The notes under the pieces are model-generated. The model saw nothing but the letters and a program-made list of their open reading frames with translations. It did not search any database and was not told the origin of the DNA. This document shows positions 24,505 to 33,978 of a DNA stretch of 64,000 nucleotides, piece after piece. Position numbers and translations under genes: made by a program. Source of the stretch: an uncultured Bacteroidales bacterium (GTDB lineage Bacteria > Bacteroidota > Bacteroidia > Bacteroidales > UBA932). Position 1 is the first letter of the stretch. Every line of letters starts with the position of its first letter. The stretch is from NCBI GenBank assembly GCA_900316045.1, contig ONBM01000001.1:1-64000 (forward strand), read 5' to 3'.

Positions 24505-25437
24505 TTAATTCTTTTTAGAGACGTTTCCCTTGATAGAATCGAAGCCACGTCCGTAAACTCCTGTGACAGAAGATATGGACAAGAACGCATCGTTATCGAT
24601 AGCCTTGATGCTGCGCAGGATGAGATTCACGTCTGTCTTTCGAGTCACTACGGTAAGCACCTTTATGTTCTCTTTCGTGTACCAGCCTTCGCCGTCCAAG
24701 ACAGTCACGCCTCTGTGGAAATCCCGAGCAATCATGTCGGCAATATCGGCATAATGCCTGGAGAATATGAAAAGTTGTACGCTCTGCCTGGACCCAGACA
24801 GGTAAAGGTCCACCACAGTGCCATTTATCGTCACGAGAATGAGGCCGTAAATTACAGTGACGAATTTGGTGTCGAATTTCATAAGGCTCCCATCCGGCAT
24901 ACGAGAAGGCACGAGCAGTGAGGACAGGATGATGATGACATCCATCCACAAAATCATGCGGCCAGGCGATATATTCCTGTATTTGGCTACTATCAAAGCA
25001 ATTATGTCAGTTCCTCCTGAACTGCCTCCCTGAGAGATGGAAATCCCGATGCCGACGCCTGTCATGATGCCGCCTATTATGGCGCACATCAGCTTCCCGT
25101 TCGACAACGCAAAGTCTTGGATTATGGACTGCGGCACGATTACCTGGAATACATTCAGTCCTATTGATGCAAGGATAATGGCATAGATTGTCTTGGCTCC
25201 GAACATAGGGCCAATCACCAGGAATGATATCAAAAGGAGGAAGACATTAATTACCAGATAGCTGTAACCCATTTTTATGCCCGTGGCATACTGGATTATG
25301 GAGCTGACGCCGGTCACTCCGCCGCCGACCAGGTTGTTAGGCGTCAGGAATATCGTCCATCCAAGAGTATAGATGGCCATTCCGACGGCTATCAGGAAAT
25401 ATTCCTTAACGGACTTAGCTATTTTGCTTTTGCTCAT
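24505..25437 (-). CDS. YitT-family membrane protein (second copy)
   Basis: A 310-residue protein with five to six N-terminal membrane helices (YitT/DUF161, including LTPNNLVGGGVTGVSSII and QGGSSGGTDIIALIVAKY) and a C-terminal cytosolic DUF2179 domain (TVLDGEGWYTKENIKVLTVVT, then DAFLSISSVTGVYGRGFD). Function unknown; some relatives are suspected transporters or stress proteins. Its start overlaps the upstream paralogue by 23 nt. It ends the SPOR-M28-leuS-yitT-yitT series. Confidence 0.87.
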   Translation of the reverse strand: MSKSKIAKSVKEYFLIAVGMAIYTLGWTIFLTPNNLVGGGVTGVSSIIQYATGIKMGYSYLVINVFLLLISFLVIGPMFGAKTIYAIILASIGLNVFQVIVPQSIIQDFALSNGKLMCAIIGGIMTGVGIGISISQGGSSGGTDIIALIVAKYRNISPGRMILWMDVIIILSSLLVPSRMPDGSLMKFDTKFVTVIYGLILVTINGTVVDLYLSGSRQSVQLFIFSRHYADIADMIARDFHRGVTVLDGEGWYTKENIKVLTVVTRKTDVNLILRSIKAIDNDAFLSISSVTGVYGRGFDSIKGNVSKKN

Positions 25438-26365
25438 CGGCATTATTCTTCTTCTTTTTTAGATTTTTGATTGAAACCCCTGTCTTTATTTCATCGAAGC
25501 CCTCTCCATAAACAGTGCTTGCAGACGATACGGAGATGAAAGCCTTGGGATCTATGTTCTTTATCACTTTCGTGAGATTGTGGAGCTGATTTTTCCGAAC
25601 GAGAATCAACAGGACTTTCTTCTCGTTCTTTGTGAACCAGCCGACGGCATTCAAGGCAGTCACTCCCCTGTCCAGTTCTTTAATGATGTAGTCGGCAATC
25701 TGCTCGTATTTTTCCGAGAATACGAGCAATTGCCAAGTGGACTTTCTGCCTAAAGTCACCCAATCGACGAATACAGAGAATATTATCATGGCCACATAGC
25801 CATAAACCATGTCCTCCAGGGTTTTGCCTGGCACAAGCAGCACCGAGGCGATGATGAACACATCGCAGCAAAGGTAGACCGTGCCCAGCGACACTGGCCA
25901 GAACTTATTGATTATCAGAGCGACTATGTCTGTTCCTCCGGTACTGCCTCCATGATCCAGTACGAGCGATATCCCGTATGACTCGATGCAAGAGGCCACT
26001 ACGACCAAAAGCAGCTTGTTGTCAAAGAATACGTACCAGTTCTCCATCCCTGCGAATATATCTAGGAAAAATGTAGAAATGGCAATGACATATATCGTCT
26101 TGAATCCGAAAGCATTCCCCAAGATTAGGAAACCCATTACGAGCAATAAGATATTGATTGCGCCGAAAGATATGTAGACTGGGATCCCCGTAGCGAAATT
26201 TATCACCGTGGCTGCGCCAGTGACTCCTCCGCTCGCAATCTGGTTAGGGACGAACATGCATGACCACGAGAATGCGTAGAGCATGGTGCCAACTGTCAAG
26301 ATGAAGTAATCCCAGATGACAGACTTCACCTTAGCTGACTTTGTCAATGGCTTAGTTGCAGACAT
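25415..26365 (-). CDS. YitT-family membrane protein (first copy)
   Basis: A 316-residue paralogue of the next gene with the same layout: VPNQIASGGVTGAATVI, DHGGSTGGTDIVALIINKFW, then the DUF2179 domain (TALNAVGWFTKNEKKVLLIL, AFISVSSASTVYGEGFDEI). The two proteins align along their length but clearly differ, so the duplication is old. It ends with a lysine- and asparagine-rich tail. It lies 15 nt after leuS, suggesting cotranscription. Confidence 0.87.
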   Translation of the reverse strand: MSATKPLTKSAKVKSVIWDYFILTVGTMLYAFSWSCMFVPNQIASGGVTGAATVINFATGIPVYISFGAINILLLVMGFLILGNAFGFKTIYVIAISTFFLDIFAGMENWYVFFDNKLLLVVVASCIESYGISLVLDHGGSTGGTDIVALIINKFWPVSLGTVYLCCDVFIIASVLLVPGKTLEDMVYGYVAMIIFSVFVDWVTLGRKSTWQLLVFSEKYEQIADYIIKELDRGVTALNAVGWFTKNEKKVLLILVRKNQLHNLTKVIKNIDPKAFISVSSASTVYGEGFDEIKTGVSIKNLKKKKNNADEQKQNS

Positions 26366-26380
26366 AAATATTCAACGACT

Positions 26381-29146
26381 CTATTTTATGACGAAATTTA
26401 CGATTTTTCCTGGCACGACGATCACTTTCACTATTTGATGCCCGTTAGTATATTTTCCTGTCTGTTCCAGCCCCCTTATATGATCCTCAACGTCTTTAGG
26501 GTTCAGAGATTTAGGAAGATCCACCGTGAACCTCATCTTCCCGTTGAAAGAAACCGGGTAAGTGATGTCATCATCGGCGGCAAGGGACGGGATGAAGTCA
26601 GGGAAATGAGCGTATGTGATGGTCTCATTATGCCCCAGCATCTCCCAGAGTTCCTCAGCGATGTGAGGGCAGAAAGGAGATATCAGAATCGCGAGAGGCT
26701 CCAGAATCTCACGCTTATGGCATTTCATCGCCGTGAGGTCGTTCACCGTTATCATGAATGAGCTGACAGTCGTATTGAAAGAGAAAGTCTCTATGTCGCC
26801 TTCCTCCTTGCCAATTAGTTTATGCAGAGCCTTCAGTTCTTCTGCCGAGGCCTTCTCGTCAGTAACCGCAAAGTCGTCACCATTGAAGAAGAGTCTCCAG
26901 AACTTCTTCAGGAAACGGTTAACTCCATCTATTCCATTCGTATCCCAAGGCTTGGACTGCTCCACGGGACCGAGGAACATTTCATACAGCCTAAGCGTGT
27001 CAGCGCCATATGTCTCGCAGATGAGATCCGGATTTACGACGTTGTACATGCTCTTGCTCATCTTCTCTATTGCCCAGCCGCAGACATATTCGCCATTTTC
27101 CAGCACGAATTCAGCATCAGCGAACTCCGGACGCCATTTCTTGAATGCCTCCAGATCAAGCCTGTCATTGCGGACGATGTTCACGTCCACATGAATTTCA
27201 GTTGTCTCGTACTGGTCCTTGAGGCCATAGGACACGAATTTATTCGTTCCAACTATTCTGTAGACAAAGTTCGAGCGACCCTGAATCATGCCCTGGTTGA
27301 TGAGTTTCTTGAAAGGCTCATCCTCGCAGACATAGCCCAGGTCATAAAGGAACTTGTTCCAGAATCTTGAATATATCAGGTGCCCTGTCGCATGCTCGGT
27401 GCCGCCGATGTACAAGTCAACGTTGCGCCAATATTCGTCTTTATCCTTATCGACGAGGGCGTTGTCATCGTGCGGATCCATGTACCTCAGGTAATATGCG
27501 CTGGAGCCTGCGAATCCTGGCATAGTGGACGTCTCAAGAGGGCAACCCTCGTATATCCAGTCCTTTGCCCTGGCGAGAGGCGGCTCCCCGTTCTCAGTAG
27601 GCTTGAACTCAGTTATTTCCGGAAGAGTGAGCGGGAGCTTATCGAAAGGCATAGGCTTAGCCATGCCATCTTCATAATATATCGGGAACGGCTCTCCCCA
27701 ATACCTCTGACGGCTGAATATGGCATCTCGAATCCTGTAATTTACCTTTCTGTGGCCGAAACCATGCTTTTCGACATAATCGATAGCGGCAGGGATGGCA
27801 TCTTTTACCTCCATGCCATCCATGAAGCCGGAGTTCATCATGAGGCCTTCCTTGGCATCGAAACTTTCCGCACTGACGTCGCAACCCTCAATGAGAGGGA
27901 TTATTGGCAGATTGAATTTCTTGGCGAAAGCATAGTCTCGGCTGTCATGAGCCGGAACCGCCATGATCGCCCCAGTGCCGTAGCCCGCTAAGACATATTC
28001 AGAAATCCAGATAGGGACCCTCTTGCCATTCATGGGATTAACTCCGAATGAGCCACTGAATACGCCTGTGACAGATTTTGTCTCGGCAAGTCTTTCTCTC
28101 TCTGTCTTTTTCTTCACATATTCGAGATATTCGTCAACTGCGGGCCTCTGCTCTTGCGTCGTCAGGACTTCTACCAGATCGCTCTCTGGCGCCAGCACCA
28201 TGAAGGTTACGCCGAACATGGTATCTGCTCGAGTCGTGAAAATCGTGACATCATGTTCCTCGTCCCCGTTATAGCACTTGAACACGGCCTCGCAACCGTA
28301 GGATTTGCCTATCCAGTTGCGCTGCATTTCTTTTAGAGAATCGGTCCAGTCTATGCGGTCAAGGCCTTCAAGCAGTCTTTCTGCGTATGCACTGACCCTG
28401 AGCTGCCATTGCTTCATCTTTCTCTGCATCACTGGGAAACCTCCGCGGACGGAAAGGCCGTCCTTGACCTCGTCGTTAGCAAGCACTGTCCCAAGCTGAG
28501 GGCACCAGTTCACAGAGGTCTCGCCCTGATATGCTATCCTGTAATTCATCAGCATGTCAGCCTTCTCTTTATCCGAGAATGCGTTCCACTGCTCTGCGGT
28601 AAAAGGATCGTGCTCATTGCAAGCGGCATCGACCGCTGAACTTCCACCTTTTGAGAATGCTTCTTCGAGCACCTGGATCGGGCGAGCCTTCTGCAAGTTA
28701 TTATCGTACCAGCTGCCAAACATTTTTAAGAAGGCCCACTGCGTCCATTTGTAATATTTTGGATCGCATGTGCGTACTTCCCTGTCCCAGTCGTAGGAGA
28801 ACCCTATCTGGTCCAGCTGCTGACGGTAGCGGTTGATGTTATTCACAGTAGTGATTTCAGGGTGCTGGCCGGTCTGGATTGCATACTGCTCTGCCGGAAG
28901 CCCGAATGCATCGTAGCCCATAGGATGAAGCACATTGAAGCCTTTCAGCCTCTTGTAGCGAGAATAAATGTCACTGGCGATATATCCAAGCGGGTGTCCG
29001 ACATGCAGTCCGGCCCCCGAAGGGTAAGGAAACATGTCCAGCACGTAATATTTTGGCTTTGTTTTGTCTTCCGTGGTCTTGAATGTGCCCTCTTCGGCCC
29101 ATTTTTTCTGCCACTTTTTCTCAATCCTCCTGAAATCGTATTCCAT
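26381..29146 (-). CDS. leuS: leucyl-tRNA synthetase
   Basis: A 921-residue class I synthetase that charges tRNA-Leu. HIGH-type motif HVGHPLGY (near residue 48), the CP1 editing domain with [13 protein letters not shown], and KMSKS in [11 protein letters not shown] (near residue 675). An extra segment precedes KMSKS ([18 protein letters not shown]), common in Bacteroidales enzymes. It starts 13 nt after the M28/TonB gene stop and precedes two yitT genes. Confidence 0.97.
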   Translation of the reverse strand: MEYDFRRIEKKWQKKWAEEGTFKTTEDKTKPKYYVLDMFPYPSGAGLHVGHPLGYIASDIYSRYKRLKGFNVLHPMGYDAFGLPAEQYAIQTGQHPEITTVNNINRYRQQLDQIGFSYDWDREVRTCDPKYYKWTQWAFLKMFGSWYDNNLQKARPIQVLEEAFSKGGSSAVDAACNEHDPFTAEQWNAFSDKEKADMLMNYRIAYQGETSVNWCPQLGTVLANDEVKDGLSVRGGFPVMQRKMKQWQLRVSAYAERLLEGLDRIDWTDSLKEMQRNWIGKSYGCEAVFKCYNGDEEHDVTIFTTRADTMFGVTFMVLAPESDLVEVLTTQEQRPAVDEYLEYVKKKTERERLAETKSVTGVFSGSFGVNPMNGKRVPIWISEYVLAGYGTGAIMAVPAHDSRDYAFAKKFNLPIIPLIEGCDVSAESFDAKEGLMMNSGFMDGMEVKDAIPAAIDYVEKHGFGHRKVNYRIRDAIFSRQRYWGEPFPIYYEDGMAKPMPFDKLPLTLPEITEFKPTENGEPPLARAKDWIYEGCPLETSTMPGFAGSSAYYLRYMDPHDDNALVDKDKDEYWRNVDLYIGGTEHATGHLIYSRFWNKFLYDLGYVCEDEPFKKLINQGMIQGRSNFVYRIVGTNKFVSYGLKDQYETTEIHVDVNIVRNDRLDLEAFKKWRPEFADAEFVLENGEYVCGWAIEKMSKSMYNVVNPDLICETYGADTLRLYEMFLGPVEQSKPWDTNGIDGVNRFLKKFWRLFFNGDDFAVTDEKASAEELKALHKLIGKEEGDIETFSFNTTVSSFMITVNDLTAMKCHKREILEPLAILISPFCPHIAEELWEMLGHNETITYAHFPDFIPSLAADDDITYPVSFNGKMRFTVDLPKSLNPKDVEDHIRGLEQTGKYTNGHQIVKVIVVPGKIVNFVIK

Positions 29147-29159
29147 ATATCAATAAAAT

Positions 29160-30515
29160 CTAATTCTCATGTTTTTTTATTCCGAAAGTGCCTTTTTTCT
29201 CCAGCCTGAACTCAACGTAGAGGGTCATCTCTGACTTAACTCTCTTCCCTCCAGACATTCCTGGCTTCCAGTCCGGAGATGCGCTGATGACCTTAACAGC
29301 TTCTGCATCCAGAAGTGGGTCTGCGCTTCTGACGACTTTAGCATCCTTCACCTTCCCATCTTCGTCTATTATGAAGCTGACTTGCACATTGCCTTGTATG
29401 CCTTGATTAACAGCCTCCTTCGGGTACTTCAAATAACTGTATACCCATTTCGTCAAAAAAAATCTTGGGTCGGAATGCCCGAAGAACGTCGGCTTCACGT
29501 CACAATCGTAGTAAGGAATAGCTCTGCCAGACCCCTTAGCCTCAGATGGCCTGAATGCCGGTTTAGGCCCATTGGCAAGCGAAACAGTGAAATTGTAGAC
29601 ATATTCCAGTTCCCTTTCCATCGTGTCATAATCTATTATGGACTGGGTGTCTCTCTCTGTATCGTGCTCTGGATATATTCCCGTCGTGAAATATACCGAA
29701 GGGATATCCTTGCCATAGAACGACCTGTGGTCTGATGGATAAGGTTCTTGACCTACAATCTGAGGGGTAATAGGCTGCAGCTTGCTCGCCTCGGCATTCA
29801 GCTGCTGATTCAGATCTGCATTAGATGCCGTGTAGGCGTAGAAGCCAAGACTGCCAGTCCCTACCATATCCAGATTTATCATTGCGTCAATGTTAGCGAC
29901 ATCGGAGAATGAACGATTCAAGAAATACCAAGATCCAGAGAATGTTTGGCAAGATGCGCCAAAACCTATGAATAGCACAGAACGACGGAGAAGCAACTTA
30001 TTTGTCTCCAGCATTTTAGCCAGCTCCAGCATCATAGCGAGACCGGAAGCATTTCCATTCGCCCCATAATAATTCTTCTCCACCTTTCTTCCGTTCACGG
30101 TCATGGAACCTATTCCAAGATTATCCATCCTGGCCCCAATGACTATGTAATTCTTAAATAGTTTAGGATCTGAGCCCTGCAGGAAAGCAACGACATTCCT
30201 AGAAGTGAGAGTGTCACCATTATCTTGGCGAATGCCAAATGCCTCGCCATCCTTGCCAGAGAGCACGTCAATGCCATATTCCTTTAGCACATCGGAAACA
30301 TATTCAGCTGTAGCTCTCTCTCCTTCCGATCCCGCAAGGCGCCCTTCCATGCTTGCAGCAGAAATCGTAGAAATATGCTCTCTGAGAGCGCTTATGGTTT
30401 CAGAGTCCTCTAATTCCGCATATCCACTCTTGAATTGAGCCTGAGCGGAAAAAGTAGCAGTCGCCATTAATATGGCAGCAACGATGCCATTCGTTAATAT
30501 TCCGTATTCTTTCAT
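29160..30515 (-). CDS. degenerate M28 peptidase fused to a TonB C-terminal domain
   Basis: A 451-residue exported protein with signal peptide (IVAAILMATATFSAQAQ). Residues about 50-330 follow the M28 zinc-peptidase pattern, but most catalytic residues are replaced: the GAHxD histidine is R129 (GARMDNLG), the bridging aspartate is N153 (GANGNASG) and the two glutamates are S188-C189 (GFGASCQTFSGS). D216 (INLDMVG) and H263 (YPSDHRSF) remain. Residues about 345-440 are a TonB C-terminal domain (YPKEAVNQGIQGNVQVSFII, DEDGKVKDAKVV, WKPGMSGGK). It is probably a binding or scaffold protein, not a peptidase. No membrane anchor other than the signal sequence is seen, so classical energy transduction is doubtful. 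Confidence 0.85.
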   Translation of the reverse strand: MKEYGILTNGIVAAILMATATFSAQAQFKSGYAELEDSETISALREHISTISAASMEGRLAGSEGERATAEYVSDVLKEYGIDVLSGKDGEAFGIRQDNGDTLTSRNVVAFLQGSDPKLFKNYIVIGARMDNLGIGSMTVNGRKVEKNYYGANGNASGLAMMLELAKMLETNKLLLRRSVLFIGFGASCQTFSGSWYFLNRSFSDVANIDAMINLDMVGTGSLGFYAYTASNADLNQQLNAEASKLQPITPQIVGQEPYPSDHRSFYGKDIPSVYFTTGIYPEHDTERDTQSIIDYDTMERELEYVYNFTVSLANGPKPAFRPSEAKGSGRAIPYYDCDVKPTFFGHSDPRFFLTKWVYSYLKYPKEAVNQGIQGNVQVSFIIDEDGKVKDAKVVRSADPLLDAEAVKVISASPDWKPGMSGGKRVKSEMTLYVEFRLEKKGTFGIKKHEN

Positions 30516-30519
30516 CTTG

Positions 30520-31050
30520 CTATTCAGTTAAAATCCAGACCTGCGGAGGGCAAAAAGCCTGCCGCTTCAGCTCTTTCAAGGATTGGTAGAGCTGAACTGC
30601 ATCATTCGTCTTGCACACGCCCACGACGTTGTAGCCGTTCTTCAAAGCAATCACCTCGGCATCATACCCTTTTTCCGAAAACGTCTGGCTACATCTCAGC
30701 GCATTATCCATGTTGCTGAAAGAACCGACGATGATGTAATACCTGCACGGCAGGTCGGCGACCGCAAGTCCTCCGAAATTAGATGTCGCCATCATCTTGT
30801 AGCCATTCATTTTCATGGTGTCCAAGGCAGCCACGGAGTCTGCTTCGTGTTTCCTCACGGCAGCGATTGAGTCACGTATAGCTTTCTGCCTGGCCTTTTC
30901 AGCCTCGGCCTTTCTAGCCGCAATCGCCTCGGCCTTAGCCTCTATTTCTCGAGAAGTAGGCCTGCCAGCGACCTTCCTGAAAAAGTCGCATCCGGTTGCC
31001 ATCAAGGCAGCCAACGCCAGAAGTAGAATAGCCTGAAGAATTCTTTGCAT
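30520..31050 (-). CDS. SPOR-domain lipoprotein
   Basis: A 176-residue lipoprotein: MQRILQAILLLALAALMATGC ends in a lipobox. A charged alanine-rich helical segment (residues 40-80) is followed by a C-terminal SPOR domain (YYIIVGSFSNMDNALRCSQTF, EVIALKNGYNVVGVCKTND), a fold that binds denuded septal peptidoglycan. The start at 31050 is chosen because the residues before it are not signal-like and the promoter lies at 31056-31063. The M28/TonB gene begins 4 nt after it. Confidence 0.83.
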   Translation of the reverse strand: MQRILQAILLLALAALMATGCDFFRKVAGRPTSREIEAKAEAIAARKAEAEKARQKAIRDSIAAVRKHEADSVAALDTMKMNGYKMMATSNFGGLAVADLPCRYYIIVGSFSNMDNALRCSQTFSEKGYDAEVIALKNGYNVVGVCKTNDAVQLYQSLKELKRQAFCPPQVWILTE

Positions 31051-31055
31051 AGATG

Positions 31056-31063
31056 CAAATTTA
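31056..31063 (-). promoter_or_regulatory. -7 box of the SPOR-leuS operon
   Basis: TAAATTTG on the minus strand, ending 5 nt before the ATG at 31050, giving a nearly leaderless transcript. Confidence 0.45.
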
Positions 31064-31103
31064 ATCATTTTTACGACCTTAGGAAATAGCCTGAAAAAGA
31101 TAT

Positions 31104-31136
31104 AGAAAAGGCTGGCGCAGGAGTCTGGCCAGCCTT
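31104..31136 (-). terminator. terminator of the porin operon
   Basis: On the minus strand AAGGCTGG (31136-31129) and CCAGCCTT (31115-31108) form a perfect 8-bp stem with a 13-nt loop, followed by TTCT. It lies 26 nt after the porin stop. Confidence 0.7.
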
Positions 31137-31161
31137 GTAGCATAATGAAAGCGGGATATTC

Positions 31162-32496
31162 CTAGAAAGTAAGTTTTGCCATTCCCAGCACGCGGTGATT
31201 CTCGACCCAGCGCTTGTTTTTATTGGCAAGGCCGTGATCATCGAGCTTGCTCAAGTCAAGGCCGTGATCATCGAGCTTGCTCAAGTCTCCGTACTCCACT
31301 TTCGTGTAGTCATATTCAATTGCAAACGTCAGCTTGCCGATGTTGTAGGCAAGAGTAGGAGTCACCCTGAACATCTGGTTCATGTTCTTGAATCCATTGG
31401 AAGCGTAGTAGATGCTGTCGGCATTGCTGTAGCCATCCGCATCGACCGGAAGCTTGTGCTGCGTCCCAAGAGCCTTGATGTAGCCGACCATGCACATGGC
31501 CTGCCATTTCTTTCCGTAGCTTGCAGAAACGAAGCTGGAAGAGTTGCGCAGCGGAGTGTACTTGTAGTCAAGCTCATCTGAAGTGTCGTACAGCGCATAT
31601 CCGCTCATCATGCGAAGATGGTCACCGCCATTCGCGAAAATTGACTTAGCATTAATCTTGAACAGTCCGTCAGCGTACTGCAGATAGACGAATGGATTGA
31701 ACATGTTTATCCTGTCATCTGCCTTAGTCCCCGCATAATGATTCTGCGTGTTCTCCGTAAGCTTGTGACGAGGGACCAGGCTGATGAATTCGGTTCCCAA
31801 TCTCGCAAGGATATTCTTTGATACGTATGAAACGCCTACGTATGTCTCAGGAACAAGGCTGTATTTTATATAGTCCTCTGATGCTCCCTGAGGTCCGGTA
31901 GGCCTGTACTGCATAGGGTAGAGAATGCCTGCAGTGAAGACTAGGTTCCCGACGTATGCGTCCATCATGATTTGAGGGCTCCTGTTGAATGCGTTGAAAG
32001 GAGTTCCTGACTCCAGGTTGATGGCGTATGGTAGGTCTGCAGCCATTGGATGCCAAGCCTGACCAATCTTAAGGCTGATTGAATTGCCGCTGCAATTCAC
32101 ATCCTCCCAGAGCAGATTCATATACGCCTGGCGAAGTCTCAAAGATGCCGTGCTTCCATTCATGAGATAGAAGTCCGTCTCGATTTTTCCAGACACCTTC
32201 ATGGATCCGAACTGATAGCCTTTAACATTGAGGCCTAGCCTGGAGGTAATCGCATAAAACCTGAAAGCAGGATTTGAATATATATCCTTTCCTTCGGCAT
32301 TATTGGTCTTGTCATAAGGCATGTAATAGAACAAATCTTCGGAACCCGCCTTGCTGTCCCTCGTGTCGAACGCAGCATAAGTGCGGAAGAATCCGTATGG
32401 CTGCAAGTGCGCAGTCAGATTATCAGTGCTCTGGGCAAAGGCAGAAGCCGATGCCATGCAGAGCGAAGCCATAACTATCGTTAAAAAATTTTTCAT
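31162..32496 (-). CDS. outer membrane beta-barrel porin
   Basis: A 444-residue protein with signal peptide MKNFLTIVMASLCMASASAFAQ and alternating beta-strand pattern to a final aromatic residue (VLGMAKLTF), the sorting signal of outer membrane barrels. Strands such as GKIETDFYLMNG, SLRLRQAYMNLLW and ISLKIGQAWHPM resemble DcaP-like and other porins. It lies 16 nt after a DASS anion transporter gene, so it may let dicarboxylates or similar anions through the outer membrane; that is inference. Near the C-terminus it carries a perfect tandem duplication (DLSKLDDHGL twice). Confidence 0.8.
   Translation of the reverse strand: MKNFLTIVMASLCMASASAFAQSTDNLTAHLQPYGFFRTYAAFDTRDSKAGSEDLFYYMPYDKTNNAEGKDIYSNPAFRFYAITSRLGLNVKGYQFGSMKVSGKIETDFYLMNGSTASLRLRQAYMNLLWEDVNCSGNSISLKIGQAWHPMAADLPYAINLESGTPFNAFNRSPQIMMDAYVGNLVFTAGILYPMQYRPTGPQGASEDYIKYSLVPETYVGVSYVSKNILARLGTEFISLVPRHKLTENTQNHYAGTKADDRINMFNPFVYLQYADGLFKINAKSIFANGGDHLRMMSGYALYDTSDELDYKYTPLRNSSSFVSASYGKKWQAMCMVGYIKALGTQHKLPVDADGYSNADSIYYASNGFKNMNQMFRVTPTLAYNIGKLTFAIEYDYTKVEYGDLSKLDDHGLDLSKLDDHGLANKNKRWVENHRVLGMAKLTF
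31228..31287. repeat. perfect 30-bp tandem duplication in the porin gene
   Basis: Two identical 30-bp copies (31228-31257 and 31258-31287) in frame, adding ten residues (DLSKLDDHGL) between late barrel strands, in what is probably a surface loop or turn. Perfect identity suggests a recent event or a length-variable site. Confidence 0.9.
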
Positions 32497-32512
32497 GATG
32501 AATGAAATTAGT

Positions 32513-33964
32513 CTATTGTGCGAATGGGAATATCTTGGTCAGCCAGAAGAAGCCGATCACGAACCCGACGACTCCGATGATGATTCCCACCTTAGCCATA
32601 TCTTTTGTCTGAACAAGTCCGGTAGATGCAGCAATGGCATTCGGAGGAGTAGAAATAGGGAAGCACATTGCAATAGATGCGCATACGGCAATGAACGAGA
32701 TCATTGCCTTGGTGCCGCCAAGGGCTATGAAGCTGGCATTGTTCGCGGCAGCCGGATCAGCCATGCCTTGCGCCACAACTATCAATATAGGGATCAGCAA
32801 GGCAGCAGTAGCGGAATTGCTGATGAAGTTCGACAGGAAGTAGCAGACGAGGCCAGCGACTACCATGACGAGAACCACGGACATGGAACCGAACGGGATG
32901 GCCTCGATGAGAACCTTGGCAAGGCCGGTATCCTGCAGGCAGGTGCCTAGCGCAAAGCCTCCGGCGACCAGCCATAGCACAGTCCAGTTGATTTCCTTGA
33001 TGTCTTCTTTCGTGAATATGCCCGTGCATGTGAGCACAGCCAGAGGAATCAGAGCCACCACGTTAGAGTTTATCTTTGTGATCTGCTCAGTTGCCCAAAG
33101 CAGAATAGTGCCGATGAAGGTAACCCAGACGACGATCGTCTTCCAGTCCGTCTTGCGCTTGTTCTCTGGAATATTAAGTACGACTTCCTTCGACTTGAAA
33201 GGGAAAAGAACCTGAAGCAGTATCCATGCGAATATGATCATGATGATAACGAAAGGAATCATCCTGACAGCCCACTGCATGAAGGTGACGTCACTCCCTG
33301 CCTCGGCTAGGAATTTGACCGCAGTTGCATTCGGAGGCGTTCCAATCGGGGTTCCGATGCCTCCGATGTTGGCAGCTATAGGAATCGAAAGTGAAAGCCC
33401 GATTTTTCCTTTATCGTCGGATGGGAGGACGGCAAGCACCGGCGCAAGGAATGCAAGCATCATTGCAGCGGTGGCGGTGTTGCTCATGAACATTGAGAAA
33501 ACTGCTATGACAATCAGGAACCCGAGAAGCACCGACCTGGGCTTCTTTCCGAAAGGTGCCAGCATCAATCTTGCCAGAGTCACGTCCAGCCCGTATTTCT
33601 GTGCCATGATCGCTAGCACGAAACCGCCGAGGAACAGCATGACGACAGGGTCTGCAAAAGCTGCCATGAGAGACTTATAGTTCACCAGCTGGCCGTATTT
33701 CGGATCGCAGAAGAATCCTATTCCCTTGTTGGAAACCGTCAGCAAAGCCATGACAATAAGCAGCACGGATGTCGTCCAGTTAGGGATTATCTCAGTAATC
33801 CACATGAGGGCGGCGAAAACGAACATGGCGATGACGCGCTGCTGAGTGACAGTCAGGGCATCAATGCCGAAGAAAGATACAGGAACGCACCACAGGAAAA
33901 TCGTGATGAGCAGAACGATTGGCAGAAGTACGGCGTACTTCACGTTGAATTTCTTATCAGCCAT
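32513..33964 (-). CDS. DASS-family sodium/anion symporter (SLC13-like)
   Basis: A 483-residue inner membrane transporter with about eleven to twelve helices. The two family signatures are present: SNTATAAMM near residue 165 with GTPIGTPPNA near 205, and the repeat FISNSATAALL with PISTPPNAIA near 440. The family moves dicarboxylates, citrate or sulfate with sodium. The exact substrate is unknown. It lies 14 nt downstream of the M49-like gene and 16 nt upstream of the porin gene. Confidence 0.9.
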   Translation of the reverse strand: MADKKFNVKYAVLLPIVLLITIFLWCVPVSFFGIDALTVTQQRVIAMFVFAALMWITEIIPNWTTSVLLIVMALLTVSNKGIGFFCDPKYGQLVNYKSLMAAFADPVVMLFLGGFVLAIMAQKYGLDVTLARLMLAPFGKKPRSVLLGFLIVIAVFSMFMSNTATAAMMLAFLAPVLAVLPSDDKGKIGLSLSIPIAANIGGIGTPIGTPPNATAVKFLAEAGSDVTFMQWAVRMIPFVIIMIIFAWILLQVLFPFKSKEVVLNIPENKRKTDWKTIVVWVTFIGTILLWATEQITKINSNVVALIPLAVLTCTGIFTKEDIKEINWTVLWLVAGGFALGTCLQDTGLAKVLIEAIPFGSMSVVLVMVVAGLVCYFLSNFISNSATAALLIPILIVVAQGMADPAAANNASFIALGGTKAMISFIAVCASIAMCFPISTPPNAIAASTGLVQTKDMAKVGIIIGVVGFVIGFFWLTKIFPFAQ

Positions 33965-33978
33965 ATCAATAAATATAA

